A DNA stretch of 64,000 bases, taken from contig NC_081408.1 of NCBI RefSeq assembly GCF_030272615.1, positions 769,881,336 through 769,945,335 of the forward strand. Direction: 5' to 3'. Origin of the DNA: Cryptomeria japonica. Its lineage: Eukaryota > Streptophyta > Pinopsida > Cupressales > Cupressaceae. How positions within the stretch are numbered: position 1 is the first letter of the stretch; each line of letters opens with the position of its first letter. Below the pieces are notes generated by a model, which worked only from the letters and a program-made list of their open reading frames with translations, was not told the DNA's origin and did not search any database. Shown one piece after another: positions 54,573 through 64,000 of this stretch. The position numbers were made by a program, and so were the translations under genes.

Positions 54573-56290
54573 CCATCAACTCCACCGCTTACTTAGTGGG
54601 AGGACATTATTACAACCAAGATAGGTGGCATGGCAAGCGTCTTCCACTTATGCAGTGGGAAAGCTTATAATCCAAAAATGGTTAGTAGTACTACTACTTA
54701 ACCTTAAAATATATAAATAAAGAGATAGAATAGAGAAGTAATGTTGTCCAATTTTGATAAATATCTCCAAACCGTTACTAACTCCCAAAAGATCCTTCAA
54801 CATGAAATTATGAAATTCTAGGATCAAGAACACGCAAACCAGCAGCTTCAAGAAACTATGAAATTCTCACATCTCTCTCTAAACTCACCCAAATCACCCC
54901 AAATCACACCCAAATCAACTAAACTACTCACACTTCAAAATACACACCCAAACACTAACTTCTGGAAATCTATAATTTTATGACAGCAAGCTGGAAATGC
55001 ACAACCAGTAGCTCCAAGACACACTAAAATGAAAAAAACTCACTCACAACTCAGACCAACATCCCCAAAGACTTCCAAACTGCTATTATATCATTAATAA
55101 CCAAGTACAGTCAACATAAACCCTCTATATTTCCCATTCACCACAAGTAGCTTCCAAAATGTGCACACAAAGAATGGCGCCATAGCTGGGAAGTTTGATA
55201 TGCAATATAAAAATGAATACTCAAAGTTTGGAGCTGAAAACTTACAAATAACAATGCCTGGGACATAGAAACCCAAGGAACCAATACCCAGAATGATAGA
55301 ATCGTCTGGCCAAGAGGTATGAGCAAAATATGGTTTCAACAACTCTGCGACCAACAACCAGAAAACACTCCAGTCCCACACAAAACACTCCACAATCTGC
55401 AAAACTCACTCACCAATAGCACTGGAAATACAAGAACACAACTAGGTACTATCTTCCAAGTACAAAACTAAGACTTAGCTAGGAAGCCACACTTCGAAGC
55501 TCAAATTTTCAGTCGCCAAATTGACAGCATAATGATGCAATTTCATAAGATAATCCAAATGAGAGCCCAAGGCTCTTATTTATAACTTGTTGCTCCCTAA
55601 ATTCAAATGCAAATGCACCCATATACTTCCAAATTACATTTCACTCTATTATTCCCCCCAAAGGCGCCCAAATACATTTGAAAAATATGAAATAAATCCC
55701 TCAAGGGTGGTGTCCCCTTCCCTTAGGCAAGTTCAAACTTTTGCCTAGGATAATAACTTGCAAAAAAGACATTGGGTGATTCTCATGAAATAATTTGATT
55801 TCCTCTATGCTCTTGACTTAGAAAAATTTGATAAAATCATTTAAATAAAATAAGCTTCTATTTCCCAAAGTCATCCAAAATAATATAATTAATTATTAAC
55901 CTTAGAATGCAGTGTTAATATCTAATAAATCATCTTGCAAGCCAAATAGTGCTCAAAACCGAAATGAATTGAGGACTGAAGTGTTGAACCATCAACCAAA
56001 CTGAACTAAATCTCTGAACTGCCCTGCTATAAATAGAATCACCTAAACATATACTTACTAAAAATCAAGCAATATAGCTCTAAAAAACATCATCTTCTCA
56101 CCTAGTGACAGAACATGGAAAACTCTGTAAGATAGCATCATCAAAAAATTTAACCCCTGACTTATTAAAAATAGTAAGTTCATGTTGCACCAAAGTTTGA
56201 AACCCTAATTCTTCATTCCACATAGCCTATGAGTCCCTGAGATAGGCCAATGGACCACAGAAAGCACACCATCAAGAAGGGGACATTACA

Positions 56291-57104
56291 AGAAGTGAGA
56301 GCCTTACCAAATAGTGCGGCTCTAAGTTCAAAATGGTTCTTGTATGAATAGATTGTCACTAGGTATGGGATACCCCTTAAAATCACAAGTGACCGGGGAG
56401 TACACTTTGTTAACCAAGTAATCTGTACCATGACCATAGAGTTCAAAATATTTCACAATATCTCTAGTCTGTACTACCCCTAAGCTAACGGACAAGCAAA
56501 AGCAACCAACAAGGTATTGGTGTCAATAATTTATAATTCGTATGGGGTGGAGCAAGAGGATTGGGAGGAAAGGCTATTGACCGTACTGTGGGCTTACTGC
56601 ATGACCTACAAGGTCACTACTCGGCATACCCTGCTCCAGCTCATGTACGGACAAGAGGCAGTGGTAACTGCCAAGTACACCATACTAAGCCTATGGGTAG
56701 TGGTGGATAATAGACTCGGTGATGAAGAGAGCTTGAGTGCAAGGCTTGATAGCATGGTGAAACTAGATGAATGGAGGGTGATGGCACAATGGGCAATGGA
56801 GGTAGCACAGTGACAATGTAAGTGCTGGCATGACAAGAACCTACGGTGGCTCAACTTCCGGTTGGGGCAGTTGGTTTTGAAGTATAACGGCTGGAGTGAA
56901 CTCCGACAGGGGAAGTTTAAAGTTCATTGGCTCAGACCCTATAAGATCAAAGAGGTCGGCGAGAACGGGGTGGTGAAGCTATCCACCTTGGATAACAATC
57001 CAATTAGGGACTCAGTGAATGGTTTGAAACTGAAATTATACAGAGAATTAAACAAACCTATGATAAGGATCAACATGCTGGGATATGCTACAAAAGGAAA
57101 TTGA
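56291..57104 (+). pseudogene. Integrase of element E, C-terminal part
   Basis: Continues VTRYGIPLKITSDRGVHFVN (second Asp kept) and ANGQAKATNKVLVSIIYNSY, in which the residue 36 after that Asp is Lys instead of the catalytic Glu. Then VLWAYCMTYKVTTRHTLLQL, YGQEAVVTAKY, FRLGQLVLKYNGWS and the C-terminal GKFKVHWLRPYKIKEVGENG module. A stop at 56,811-56,813 and others break it; TGA at 57,102-57,104 ends this section. Confidence 0.82.
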
Positions 57105-58317
57105 ACTGTTAGCGAGAGCAGGGAAGTGGATGAAGACCCGGTGGTGAAAGCAGAGCCCTACCGGAGAGATGAAGATTGGGTGAAGCCTCTTACATCCATG
57201 GAAAAACGATCTTTGCCGAAGTGGGTGGAAGGTGTTGCAGTTCCCAAGATCCACAAACACCTAACAAATGCGTATTTTTCGGACCTAGTTGTGTGGGTAT
57301 GGATTTCAAGACATTGGAAGAAGCAAGCCCCATATGAGGGTCTTCAAGAAGGGTACGTAGCATACGATATCGATGAAGAAGCTGAAGCTAGAAAGAAAGT
57401 CTAGAAAGTAAATAAAGAGGAGGAACCTGTAGACCTGGAGGAAGAACTCGACCTAGAGGAGTACGGGGCAACTCTAGGCCCCTGTTTAAAGATGGTGCTA
57501 AAAACAAAAGACTTGTTCATCATCGTCTCCTAGCCAAATGAATTAGAAGCCAGACCCAATTTATTATACCGAGTGATCCCTAACCCCACGAGCCCTCTGG
57601 AGGTTGACGGAGAAAAGGTAACATGGTACCAATAGTATGGAGACTACTACATTGACAGGCGGTATAAGGGGGTGGAACCGGCTCCGTTAGTCGACAAGAT
57701 ATGGGACCTAGAGTACGTCAGGATGTGTTGTGCACAAGAATGCTACAGGAGGATGTCATATGTATGTATGTGGTTGCATGATTCAAAAATAAGGGTAAGG
57801 TCCCAGGGTGATTCCTCAAGTGTGAAAAGGAACATAGAAGGCAAGGACACTAACAAAGGGCCAAATAAAAGGTGGAAGGAAATCAGAATGCATGGCAAGG
57901 GAACAACAAAGAAAAAATCAAGTATCCGTATAGCAAAGAGGAAACTAAGGGGGTGAAAAAATTTAGAGACATCTGAAAAGGCAACAAGCTATCCTGTAGA
58001 TCATAAAGGGCCAAATGCACGAAGAAAATGGACCCCGAGATACCTTAGTAAATTGAAGGTACGAAAGGTTGAATTTAAGAAATATTATTGCTTGAAGATT
58101 TTAAAACAATTGTTAAAGAAGGGGGTACTAAAAGTTAGAAATAAAAAGTATGTGGAAGAAATAAAAAGGGTAGGGGTGATAAGCATTAAAAAATTAAAGT
58201 GTAAGGCAAAAGTGATGGAAATAAGTAAGGGAAAAATACAATTAATAAGGATGCAATTATTTTACAAAAAAGTTAATAAAATATTTAAGCCTAACCCTAA
58301 CCCTAAACAAAGCAAAT
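57105..58317 (+). pseudogene. C-terminal extension/unknown ORF after integrase in element E
   Basis: The integrase frame continues past the TGA: VDEDPVVKAEPYRRDEDWVK, SLPKWVEGVAVPKIHKHLTN, EEEPVDLEEELDLEEYGA, ELEARPNLLYRVIPNPTSPL, YVRMCCAQECYRRMSYVCMW, then Lys/Arg-rich text to 57,956. In-frame stops lie at 57,402, near 57,530 and near 57,632. 58,053-58,317 is another Lys-rich A-rich frame that may be composition only. I do not recognise the protein. Confidence 0.45.
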
Positions 58318-58320
58318 GAC

Positions 58321-58328
58321 TATAAAAA
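58321..58328 (+). promoter_or_regulatory. Internal TATA box in element E
   Basis: GACTATAAAAACCCC, then CATTTTTACACAACAC ~25 bp downstream, looks like a plant core promoter. It lies downstream of the integrase and upstream of a repeat array and an ORF, the same order as the separate promoters of the accessory genes in A and M, although here in sense. Inference from pattern. Confidence 0.4.
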
Positions 58329-58440
58329 CCCCAGAGAAGCTCATTTTTACACAACACACAGGCAAAATTGTGTTTGTGATAGCAAAAGGACCAAGAGAGA
58401 GGAAGAGAGTCTAGAAGAGATTGTATAGCCAACAGGTGCA

Positions 58441-59040
58441 ACAAGGGAGTGGAATCTGTACGGCGTACAGATGCATTAAATACTAGACAAATAAAACCAT
58501 AAAACATTGCAAGTAAACTTTACAACGACCATTGCACGACGTACTGAAAATCTGTACAAAGCTCAAACACAGGAACTCGAGAGAGACCGTACAGTAAATC
58601 AATACAGTCCACACGAGCACACTCTGAGGCAAGGTCGTACGGTGAAGTTGTATAGTGCATGGGTACAAGACATCAAGAGAGGTTGTATGGAAAAGATACC
58701 CAGAACGCGTGCATAAGCAATCTGTATGGGTTGCCAAGATCAAGTGCACAGCAGTCATATGGACAAGGGAGGTACGAAAGACATGGAAATGTGGACATTG
58801 TACGGAGGAGATTGAACACCATATGACCACCGTACAGAATTGGAAGAGGGTTGTTGTACAATACGTACGGTATTCTGTATGCGACAGGCAGTACTACATG
58901 AGAAATTATTTGCTATCCGTACTAAGTTGGGTGTAGAGTTGACATGCATTAAAAAAGTTGTAAGGTAAGAAGAGGGAAGTATACGGGCCAATCCGTACAG
59001 TGTAGAAGTAACACCTGGTACAATGATCTGTACAAATTGG
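58441..59040 (+). repeat. Dispersed CCGTACAG / GTAC motif array in element E
   Basis: About 20 copies of a degenerate (C)GTAC(G/A) or GTAT core in 600 bp. Some recur at 48 bp (58,541; 58,589; 58,637; 58,685) with a partner 13 bp on (58,554; 58,602; 58,650). The core is self-complementary (CCGTACGG, TGTACA). Spacer sequence is not conserved. It is weaker than the arrays of A and M. Confidence 0.5.
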
Positions 59041-59130
59041 CGTGTCACACTTTTAGACCATTATAATAACGGTCAAGGACTTGACAAAGACAGGAAAACA
59101 GACACAGGGCAAAGTAGTCACAGTGCAACC

Positions 59131-60235
59131 ATGACCTCTATAGACCCAGCCAACAGCAGTAAGAAGGCCAAAATCAAACCAAAAGTACAGAAGGATCTGG
59201 AAGGATCACTACCAAGAATGTGGCCTTTGAGAGTATGACTGGCGGTGAATGTCGTACTTAGTGGGAGGAAACCCCTCCCGACCATGTGATAAAGGACTCT
59301 CTCGAGAAAGCACAAGTGGACCATGCCATCCAGATGTCGACATTCAACATCAAGGATTTTGAGTCAGTGTTGATACAACTGCCAGGAAAGGGCTTCCATC
59401 ATTCAGTTATAGGGTTGCACAATACAGGTTTCCTTCAAGGCTGAAGACTTCAAGAGGGTATTTGGCATACCCGAGAAGGGAGCATCTACAGCGAAACTGA
59501 CCAAGAAGCTCACCAAATAGAAAAAGAAGTGGTTGTTGGACTTGGTATGTAGAGAAAACCTAACATAAGAGCAATGGAAGAGCGCCTGGTCTGATAGTAG
59601 GGGATTGAAGTGTTCTTTTATCACACCAAAAGAATGGAGGATGTTGATGGACTTGGTAAAAAGTTGACTCACAGGGGCCACTCATGCATCCGATATAGCC
59701 ATCTAGATGATAGGGTTGATGAATGACATTAAGTATGGCAAAGTTAACAACTGGGGGCAACTTTTAGCTAAAAGGATTTATGATTTCCTCAAACTAGAAC
59801 ATAAGACATTTTATATGTGCCACCACGCTATCAGTCTATTCCTGGACATCGTATGTTTGCAAGCATCTCCATAAATGTGGGGTACTTTTGAACCACATGG
59901 TAGGGTGGAACCCAATAAATTGTCTATGTACTATTATGCCCATCTGGGCACTCTCGGTGACACCACATAGCCTGCAAAGAGGAGGAGGAAGTTGGATGTG
60001 TCAATCGAGGTTGAAGAGGACAGCAGCATGGAGGACTCTGAGGAGGAGGTCGAAGAAACTGAGGAGCAAGAGAGTGGAGATCAAGGATTCGGTATGGCAC
60101 CACACACAACAGGAGAGGAAAAAGGAGAAGTGGAATCACAACAGCAGGTTGGAGAGGAGGAGGAAGAGCATCATGGAGGACTGCGAGCACACTGGAAAAG
60201 CACACAGGTGAAATTTACACCCCCCAAATTACCCC
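59131..60235 (+). pseudogene. Unknown sense ORF at the 3' side of element E
   Basis: ATG at 59,131: MTSIDPANSSKKAKIKPKVQ, then, with frame changes, TFNIKDFESVLIQLPGKGF, FKAEDFKRVFGIPEKG, FITPKEWRMLMDLVK, DIKYGKVNNWGQLLAKRIYD, FYMCHHAISLFLDIVCLQA and an acidic tail (EDSSMEDSEEEVEETEEQES). The layout (basic N-terminus, a DFKRVFGIP-like step, acidic tail) recalls ORF-X (GSISEYFHLPG), suggesting a shared class of retroelement accessory protein; this is not demonstrated. It is cut at 60,235 by LTR S2. Confidence 0.5.
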
Positions 60236-61685
60236 TGATGCACTACAAAAAGGATATGTTAAAAGTCACAAAAACACACAATATCAAACGTTAATGATGT
60301 TAGTTTTGAATCAGAAATGAAAGAAAAAGGAAATCACTATCCTAAGCATGTATATCAAGAGAGATACCAAACACAAAATAGAAAGCTTAACAAAAATAAA
60401 GAATGCAACAAAACATCTCCAAATGCCCTCCACCATGTTTGTAGCTGCTCCTCCCTTGTTCCTCTCCTCTCCAAGTTCCAAATGAGTGTAGCTCTCAGTA
60501 GCTTTTTGCACTATTTTGGATGTCTTATGGAGATTCAAGATTGTAGAATGAAAACTTATGAGAATGCAAATGTAAAGAAGCTAAAATGTGAGAGATTATT
60601 TAATTATCTAAATGTTAATTTTAACCAAAATAACAAAAGATAAATGTTCCTAAATGCTCTCTCTAATTTCACTATAATTTAGATGCATACAAGATTTCAG
60701 GATTTGGATTATGAGGAAATGGACTCTATTTATAGGAAAATTGGAGCAATCAACAAGGGTCAAGATTGAAGGGCTTAAGATCCATGTGAGGGCTTTCAGC
60801 CCAATCCTAGGATGACAAATATCATCATGAGATGGCTTGAGAGGAGAGGGGAGAAGCATTAAATGCTTGACATGACCTGAGGGTTACCCTAGGAGGTTGG
60901 GTTTAAGTTGGGTTGAATGAATAAAAGCCTTTATCTAATGGATAATGCTTTTATCCAATGGATAAACTCTTGTGCAAGAGTTAGTGGGAATAACCATGGT
61001 CAAAGCAATGAATGCTTGAGAAGAAACATGGGTTAAATGGGGGTTGAGTTAGAGGTAAAGTCTATAACCATGTGGGTGAGTTGAGTTAACCTTTAATGGT
61101 TATGTAAGAGCCATAAGTGGTTTGGAAGACTTTAGGGGTAAACTTGTTGGAGACATAAAGCATTTAATGCTTTTCAAAGACTTTGGAGGCTTTGAGAAGT
61201 GACTTCAAGTTGCTTAGGAATGTGACAATAATTAGGGGATGGGTCAGGCTAATTAGGAATGGTTCGAAGGGGACTAGAAGAGTCTATAAGGGGATTAGAA
61301 GAACATGTCGGTTTGGTAGGTGAGGGAAAATAGGATTTTTATTAAAATAAAATTCATTTATTTCAACAAAATAGGTGCAACTTGCATTTGTAGGAGAATT
61401 CAAGTGGGGGGGTAATTTTAGTGATTTAAATAAATGTTTTATTATTTATTTAAAAGAGGAAAGGGAGGATTTAATTAAATAAATATGATTTTTTCATTTA
61501 ATTGTTTTTAGAATGTGGCTTAATGAATTAATTTATATACATTGAATAATTTATTTAATTAATAGGAGAAGGGGTTGAGGATGTATTAATTAAATATTAA
61601 TTTAATTAACTTGTTATTGATTGTTAAATAATCAAATAAATAGTAAATATTCATTTAATTAAGTGGACAGATTTATGTGACTACA
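60236..61685 (-). repeat. LTR S2: 3' LTR of element M
   Basis: Left end TGATGCACTAC (60,236), right end TGTGACTACA (61,685); 1450 bp, homologous to solo LTR S1. The minus-strand TATA box is near 60,727 (CTATAAATAGAGTCC). AT palindromes are present at 61,430-61,660. The 5-bp duplication cannot be tested because the other LTR is outside the window. Confidence 0.9.
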
Positions 61686-61700
61686 TTTGCCCCTCTTTGA
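61686..61700 (-). other. Polypurine tract of element M
   Basis: TTTGCCCCTCTTTGA on the plus strand is TCAAAGAGGGGCAAA on the minus strand, directly preceding the LTR start TGTAGTCACA. It is nearly identical to the tract of element A. Confidence 0.88.
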
Positions 61701-61795
61701 AACGGTGTGGTTTATCACATCATTTCAAAGAAAGAAAGATAGGCGTGAAGAAATATGCCCCATAAATGTTAATTTAGTGGGTGGTATGCCCCCTC

Positions 61796-62938
61796 TGTTG
61801 GTATTTTGATGATCTTTAGTTGTGATTGTCATTGATGGACACACCCTTATTTTATGTATGAGTTAATATCCACCGGTAATATGTGTTGTATTGTTCACAC
61901 CGGTATTATATGCCATTAAATGTTTAGTCTCTGTTTGTAGAAGACTATCGATGTTTTATAGATAATGCTTACCAGTCAAGGCACGATCGAAGACCTGAAG
62001 CGGTATGAAGATCTCAAGTGGTATGAAGATCTCAAGCAGAACGAGGACTCCTAGTGACAATCAATCTTTTTGATCGAAACACTATGTTCTAGTTTACCAG
62101 TCTTTGTTTATAGATACACTGTGTTAAACCGGTAAAATTGTAATGTGTGATGAGTTATCATCCATCGACACTGGGGCAGTGTTTTTGTGTCGTGTTACCA
62201 AATGTGTCTAGATGCTTTAAACATAGGAAATTGTAATCTAATCTCACTGGACCAACATGAAATCAGCTTCCTATTTAAGGACATGATGTCTAGGGTTTTA
62301 AGATGATGTATGTATGTATGTGCGTGTGTGTATTGGAGAGAGAATTTGTTGTATCGTGCGATAGAGATTAAATATGCAAAGGATAGAAGACTGAAGTAAT
62401 GTTGCAATGCATTAAAAGAGAGTTGTCAAGGATCTAATCAAGCATTCTGTGCTATTGTCTAGATCATTCACTTGTTGATTACTAATCTCTTCGACAAGTT
62501 TTAAACCCTTAACCGAGTAGGCTAAGTCAAGCCTTTTGTAAAATCCTCTAACAAGGTGGTTCACAATTGTGGATCTAAAATCCTTTAAAAGGGTAGTCTT
62601 TAACAGGACTTATCTCCTAATAGAGATCTGGATTCCTAACAGGATCTGTTCTAGTGAAGAACATTGTAAGGCCTTAACCGATCTGGTTACTATTCTGCAA
62701 ATAGTTGACTTGTGAGTTTTACTCACCGTGGTTTTTCCCATTTGGGTTTCCATGTCAAAATATCTTGTGTTATGGTGATTGTGCTTCTGTGGGTGAATGC
62801 TCTATTAGCTATTTGGCTTGTTTGTATTTTAACCGGTTTGTTGTTTAAACTACTATACAAGTCTGCAGTAAAATTGCTTAAGAGTTTGGTTAAGTTTTTG
62901 GGCATACTAATTCACCCCCCCCCCCTTAGTATTCATCA
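61796..62938 (+). mobile_element. Solo LTR F inside element M
   Basis: Left end TGTTGGTATTTTG (61,796), right end ATTCATCA (62,938); perfect duplication CCCTC at 61,791-61,795 and 62,939-62,943. It contains CTATTTAAGG (~62,272) as a TATA-like box on the plus strand, a short tandem GGTATGAAGATCTCAAG (~62,009), a GTAT microsatellite (~62,308) and a C11 run near its end. The TGTTGG start and the end region resemble copia LTRs such as K's. Confidence 0.92.
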
Positions 62939-63144
62939 CCCTCGAGAGATGGGCCAAAATTTTTGAAAAATTGAGCGATCTCTCGAAAAAGGACGAAAAG
63001 TGGAGGGGAGGTAGAATAGAAGAAAGTTAGCAATAATGGTAAAAGAATAGAAGAAATCGGAGTTAAAACGGAGAAATGAGAGACAATGGAAGTTCACAAG
63101 GACCACGGCGGTGAGCGGGGTGAAAGTTGGTTAGGGATGGAGGG

Positions 63145-63186
63145 TATATATGGGGGGCAGGGGTAAAACAGCCTCATTTGCATCCA
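63145..63186 (+). promoter_or_regulatory. Core promoter of the PMD gene in element M
   Basis: TATATAT (63,145-63,151) is followed by CCTCATTTGCATCCA (63,172-63,186), matching the block in element A (CTATAAG, CCTCATTGTCATCCA). The ATG is ~65 bp downstream at 63,249. Confidence 0.68.
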
Positions 63187-63248
63187 TTTCCTTTGTAGTG
63201 CTGAGCTCTGATAGTGACCTTTCAGTGAAGAAGCGAGAAACAGTCATC

Positions 63249-63323
63249 ATGCTAGTACCGATAGCAGACCATCAGCTAGAGCGGATCCGACGATTCCAGT
63301 GGCCAGAGGACTACGGACCAACG
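63249..63323 (+). CDS. PMD gene of element M, exon 1 (25 codons)
   Basis: MLVPIADHQLERIRRFQWPE then DYGPT, then donor GTATGC at 63,324. An upstream in-frame ATG at 63,150 overlaps the TATA box, so I prefer 63,249. The core RRFQ-P-D-G matches exon 1 of element A, and both end in phase 0. The gene is antisense to the element and in the same place relative to the LTR as in A. Confidence 0.78.
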
Positions 63324-63964
63324 GTATGCAAATTTTAAATTTTAAGTTTTGTGCATTTTTGATGTATTTTTGCAAGCATCAAAGTCCTAGCATGACAATA
63401 GAGCTAAAACTGTGTTTTAGTGCTTTTGTCACCAAAAATAGCGCTATTGTGCCGCAATGGCGCTATTGTATAGTAGTTTTAGCGCAGTCGTAAGGTTTAG
63501 CGCTTGTGCATAGTAGTAATAGCGTTATTGTATTGTTAGCGCGATTGAGTCAGTTTTGTAGCACTATTGTTATGTAATAGTGCCTTTGTGTGGTTTTTGT
63601 AGCACGATTGGGTATAAGTTTTAGCACTATTGTTGGTTTAGTTAGCAATTTTGTTGTTTTAGCGCTATTGTGTTTGTGTTGTAGTGTGATTGTCCAAAAA
63701 ATAGATGCCCTAATGTTTAGGAAAAATATCTTTGGATGCTTGTGTTTGGGTGGATGGATGAATAAGTGAGTTGTTTTGAATCATAGCAGCCCCATTGAGA
63801 CTAGGTCATTATGATAAGTGTTTGTTGTAGTCTAGGTTTGCCATGATCGCTTACCTGTTGAGACTCGAAGAGACTTGATCAAAGAATTTGTTGACAGTCT
63901 AGGTTTAAACTTAAGAAAGTTTGAAACAAAACAACTGATGATGATGCGTTGTGTGTATGTGTAG
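63324..63964 (+). other. Intron of the PMD gene in element M
   Basis: Donor ACG|GTATGC, acceptor TGTGTAG|GAG, 641 bp. It is at the same site and phase as the 826-bp intron of element A. It contains a ~20-bp periodic array unrelated in sequence to A's. A T-rich, G-rich strand bias is evident (many TTGTG, TTTAGC words). Confidence 0.82.
63419..63695 (+). repeat. ~20-bp periodic array of TAGCGCTATTG in the intron of element M
   Basis: Fourteen copies of an AGYGC/AGCAC core at (G of AG) 63,420, 63,441, 63,460, 63,482, 63,500, 63,522, 63,539, 63,561, 63,580, 63,602, 63,624, 63,645, 63,662 and 63,684. Spacings are 17-22 bp, often alternating long and short. Best copies read TAGCGCTATTG(TG). Confidence 0.88.
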
Positions 63965-64000
63965 GAGGATCTTCCCGTTCTTCAAATGCGAGAGCGACAT
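63965..64000 (+). CDS. PMD gene of element M, start of exon 2 (cut by window end)
   Basis: Twelve codons, EDLPVLQMRERH, follow the acceptor. Element A exon 2 begins EYLPMLESRERF, so 7 of 12 residues are identical across the splice junction, confirming homology and acceptor choice. The PMD itself lies beyond the window. Confidence 0.8.

Larger units (their letters stand above)
52181..56290 (-). mobile_element. Solo LTR N2 (TGTAAT family), itself split by solo LTR S1
   Basis: Left end TGTAATATTCCCC (52,181), right end GGGGACATTACA (56,290), perfect duplication AGAAG at 52,176-52,180 and 56,291-56,295. The integrase frame of element E is cut exactly here. Without S1 it is about 2.1 kb. A minus-strand TTATAAATAAG box near 55,575 gives its orientation. 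It is homologous to N1 along its length (shared TCACCAAG-GCCCAAT, GGCGGCAAGCCA and poly-unit segments). Confidence 0.92.
42531..60235 (+). mobile_element. Element E: Ty3/gypsy retrotransposon, multiply interrupted
   Basis: Order: short LTR, PBS, gag, protease, RT remnant, RNase H, integrase, C-terminal extension, second TATA and further sense ORF. Gag and protease share one reading frame, unlike element A. Insertions: solo LTR B at 46,156 and solo LTR N2 at 52,181. The 3' LTR is not in the window; the right side is cut by the S2 LTR of element M. Every coding part has stops. Confidence 0.8.
60236..64000 (-). mobile_element. Element M: 3' end of a minus-strand Tat-like element with a PMD gene
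   Basis: From left: 3' LTR (60,236-61,685), polypurine tract, solo LTR F insertion, then on the plus strand (antisense to the element) a promoter, exon 1, intron and start of exon 2 of a PMD gene. The layout mirrors element A. The rest, including pol, lies beyond 64,000. Confidence 0.85.

Noticed and set aside
58290-58307. CCTAACCCTAACCCTAAAC resembles plant telomere repeats
   Set aside because: Only about two and a half units, partly CCCTAA rather than CCCTAAA, in an AT-rich retroelement region; too short to be an interstitial telomere.
62914-62924. C11 homopolymer
   Set aside because: Corresponds to the CACCYCCCTC stretch near the end of copia-type LTRs, expanded by slippage; possibly sequencing-sensitive.

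Overview
This window is retrotransposon-packed nuclear DNA from a large-genome seed plant. I see no host gene, rRNA, tRNA or bacterial/viral gene set. Everything recognisable is Ty3/gypsy (mostly Tat-like, with an extra archaeal-type RNase H) or Ty1/copia (Sirevirus-like) LTR retrotransposons, their solo LTRs, and unusual accessory ORFs they carry. Decayed and deeply nested copies and many C-to-T type nonsense codons suggest an old repeat fraction, as in gymnosperms. A conifer is my best guess, from gestalt rather than a diagnostic sequence.

Layout. (A) 1-~12,917, plus strand: a Tat-like gypsy element. It has a leader with a ~20-bp periodic array, gag (1104-3152), pol (2959-7203, one internal TGA) and a long 3' region. 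That 3' region holds, in antisense, a plant mobile domain (PMD) gene with its own TATA box, a 22-codon first exon, an 826-bp intron full of ~20-bp repeats and a large second exon. A polypurine tract and 3' LTR follow at 12,130-12,917. (Fragment) 12,918-~14,720, minus: end of a second element with a tRNA-Met-type primer site. (H) ~14,770-20,872, plus: palindrome array, TATA, unknown ~1000-residue ORF-X, second TATA and an LTR-type end that abuts the integrase of G. (G) 20,873-39,842 or further, minus: a gypsy element with an RNase H domain upstream of its RT. Its gag/protease junction is split by LTR N1 (25,129-35,933), itself split by a complete copia element K (25,292-34,185, target duplication ATAGG). 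A second ORF-X copy (39,858-42,530, minus) lies directly upstream of G's LTR end.

(E) 42,531-60,235, plus: gypsy element with LTR, gag with several zinc knuckles, protease, a gutted RT, integrase and downstream sense ORFs. It is interrupted by a 4.5-kb solo LTR (46,156-50,664, GGAAT) and by solo LTR N2 (52,181-56,290, AGAAG), which contains solo LTR S1 (52,615-54,572, CCATC). (M) 60,236-64,000, minus: 3' LTR, polypurine tract and the start of a second antisense PMD gene, with a solo LTR (61,796-62,938, CCCTC) in between.

The most interesting signal is shared by A and M. Both carry an intron-containing PMD gene in antisense between pol and 3' LTR, with matching intron position and phase and a matching promoter block. 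Both introns hold arrays of ~20-bp period but of different motif; in A the same motif recurs inverted in the gag leader. Second is ORF-X, which seems to lie inside an unusually large LTR whose U3 carries ~177-bp-spaced palindromes. All three gypsy integrases have lost a catalytic residue, so the elements are relics as they stand.
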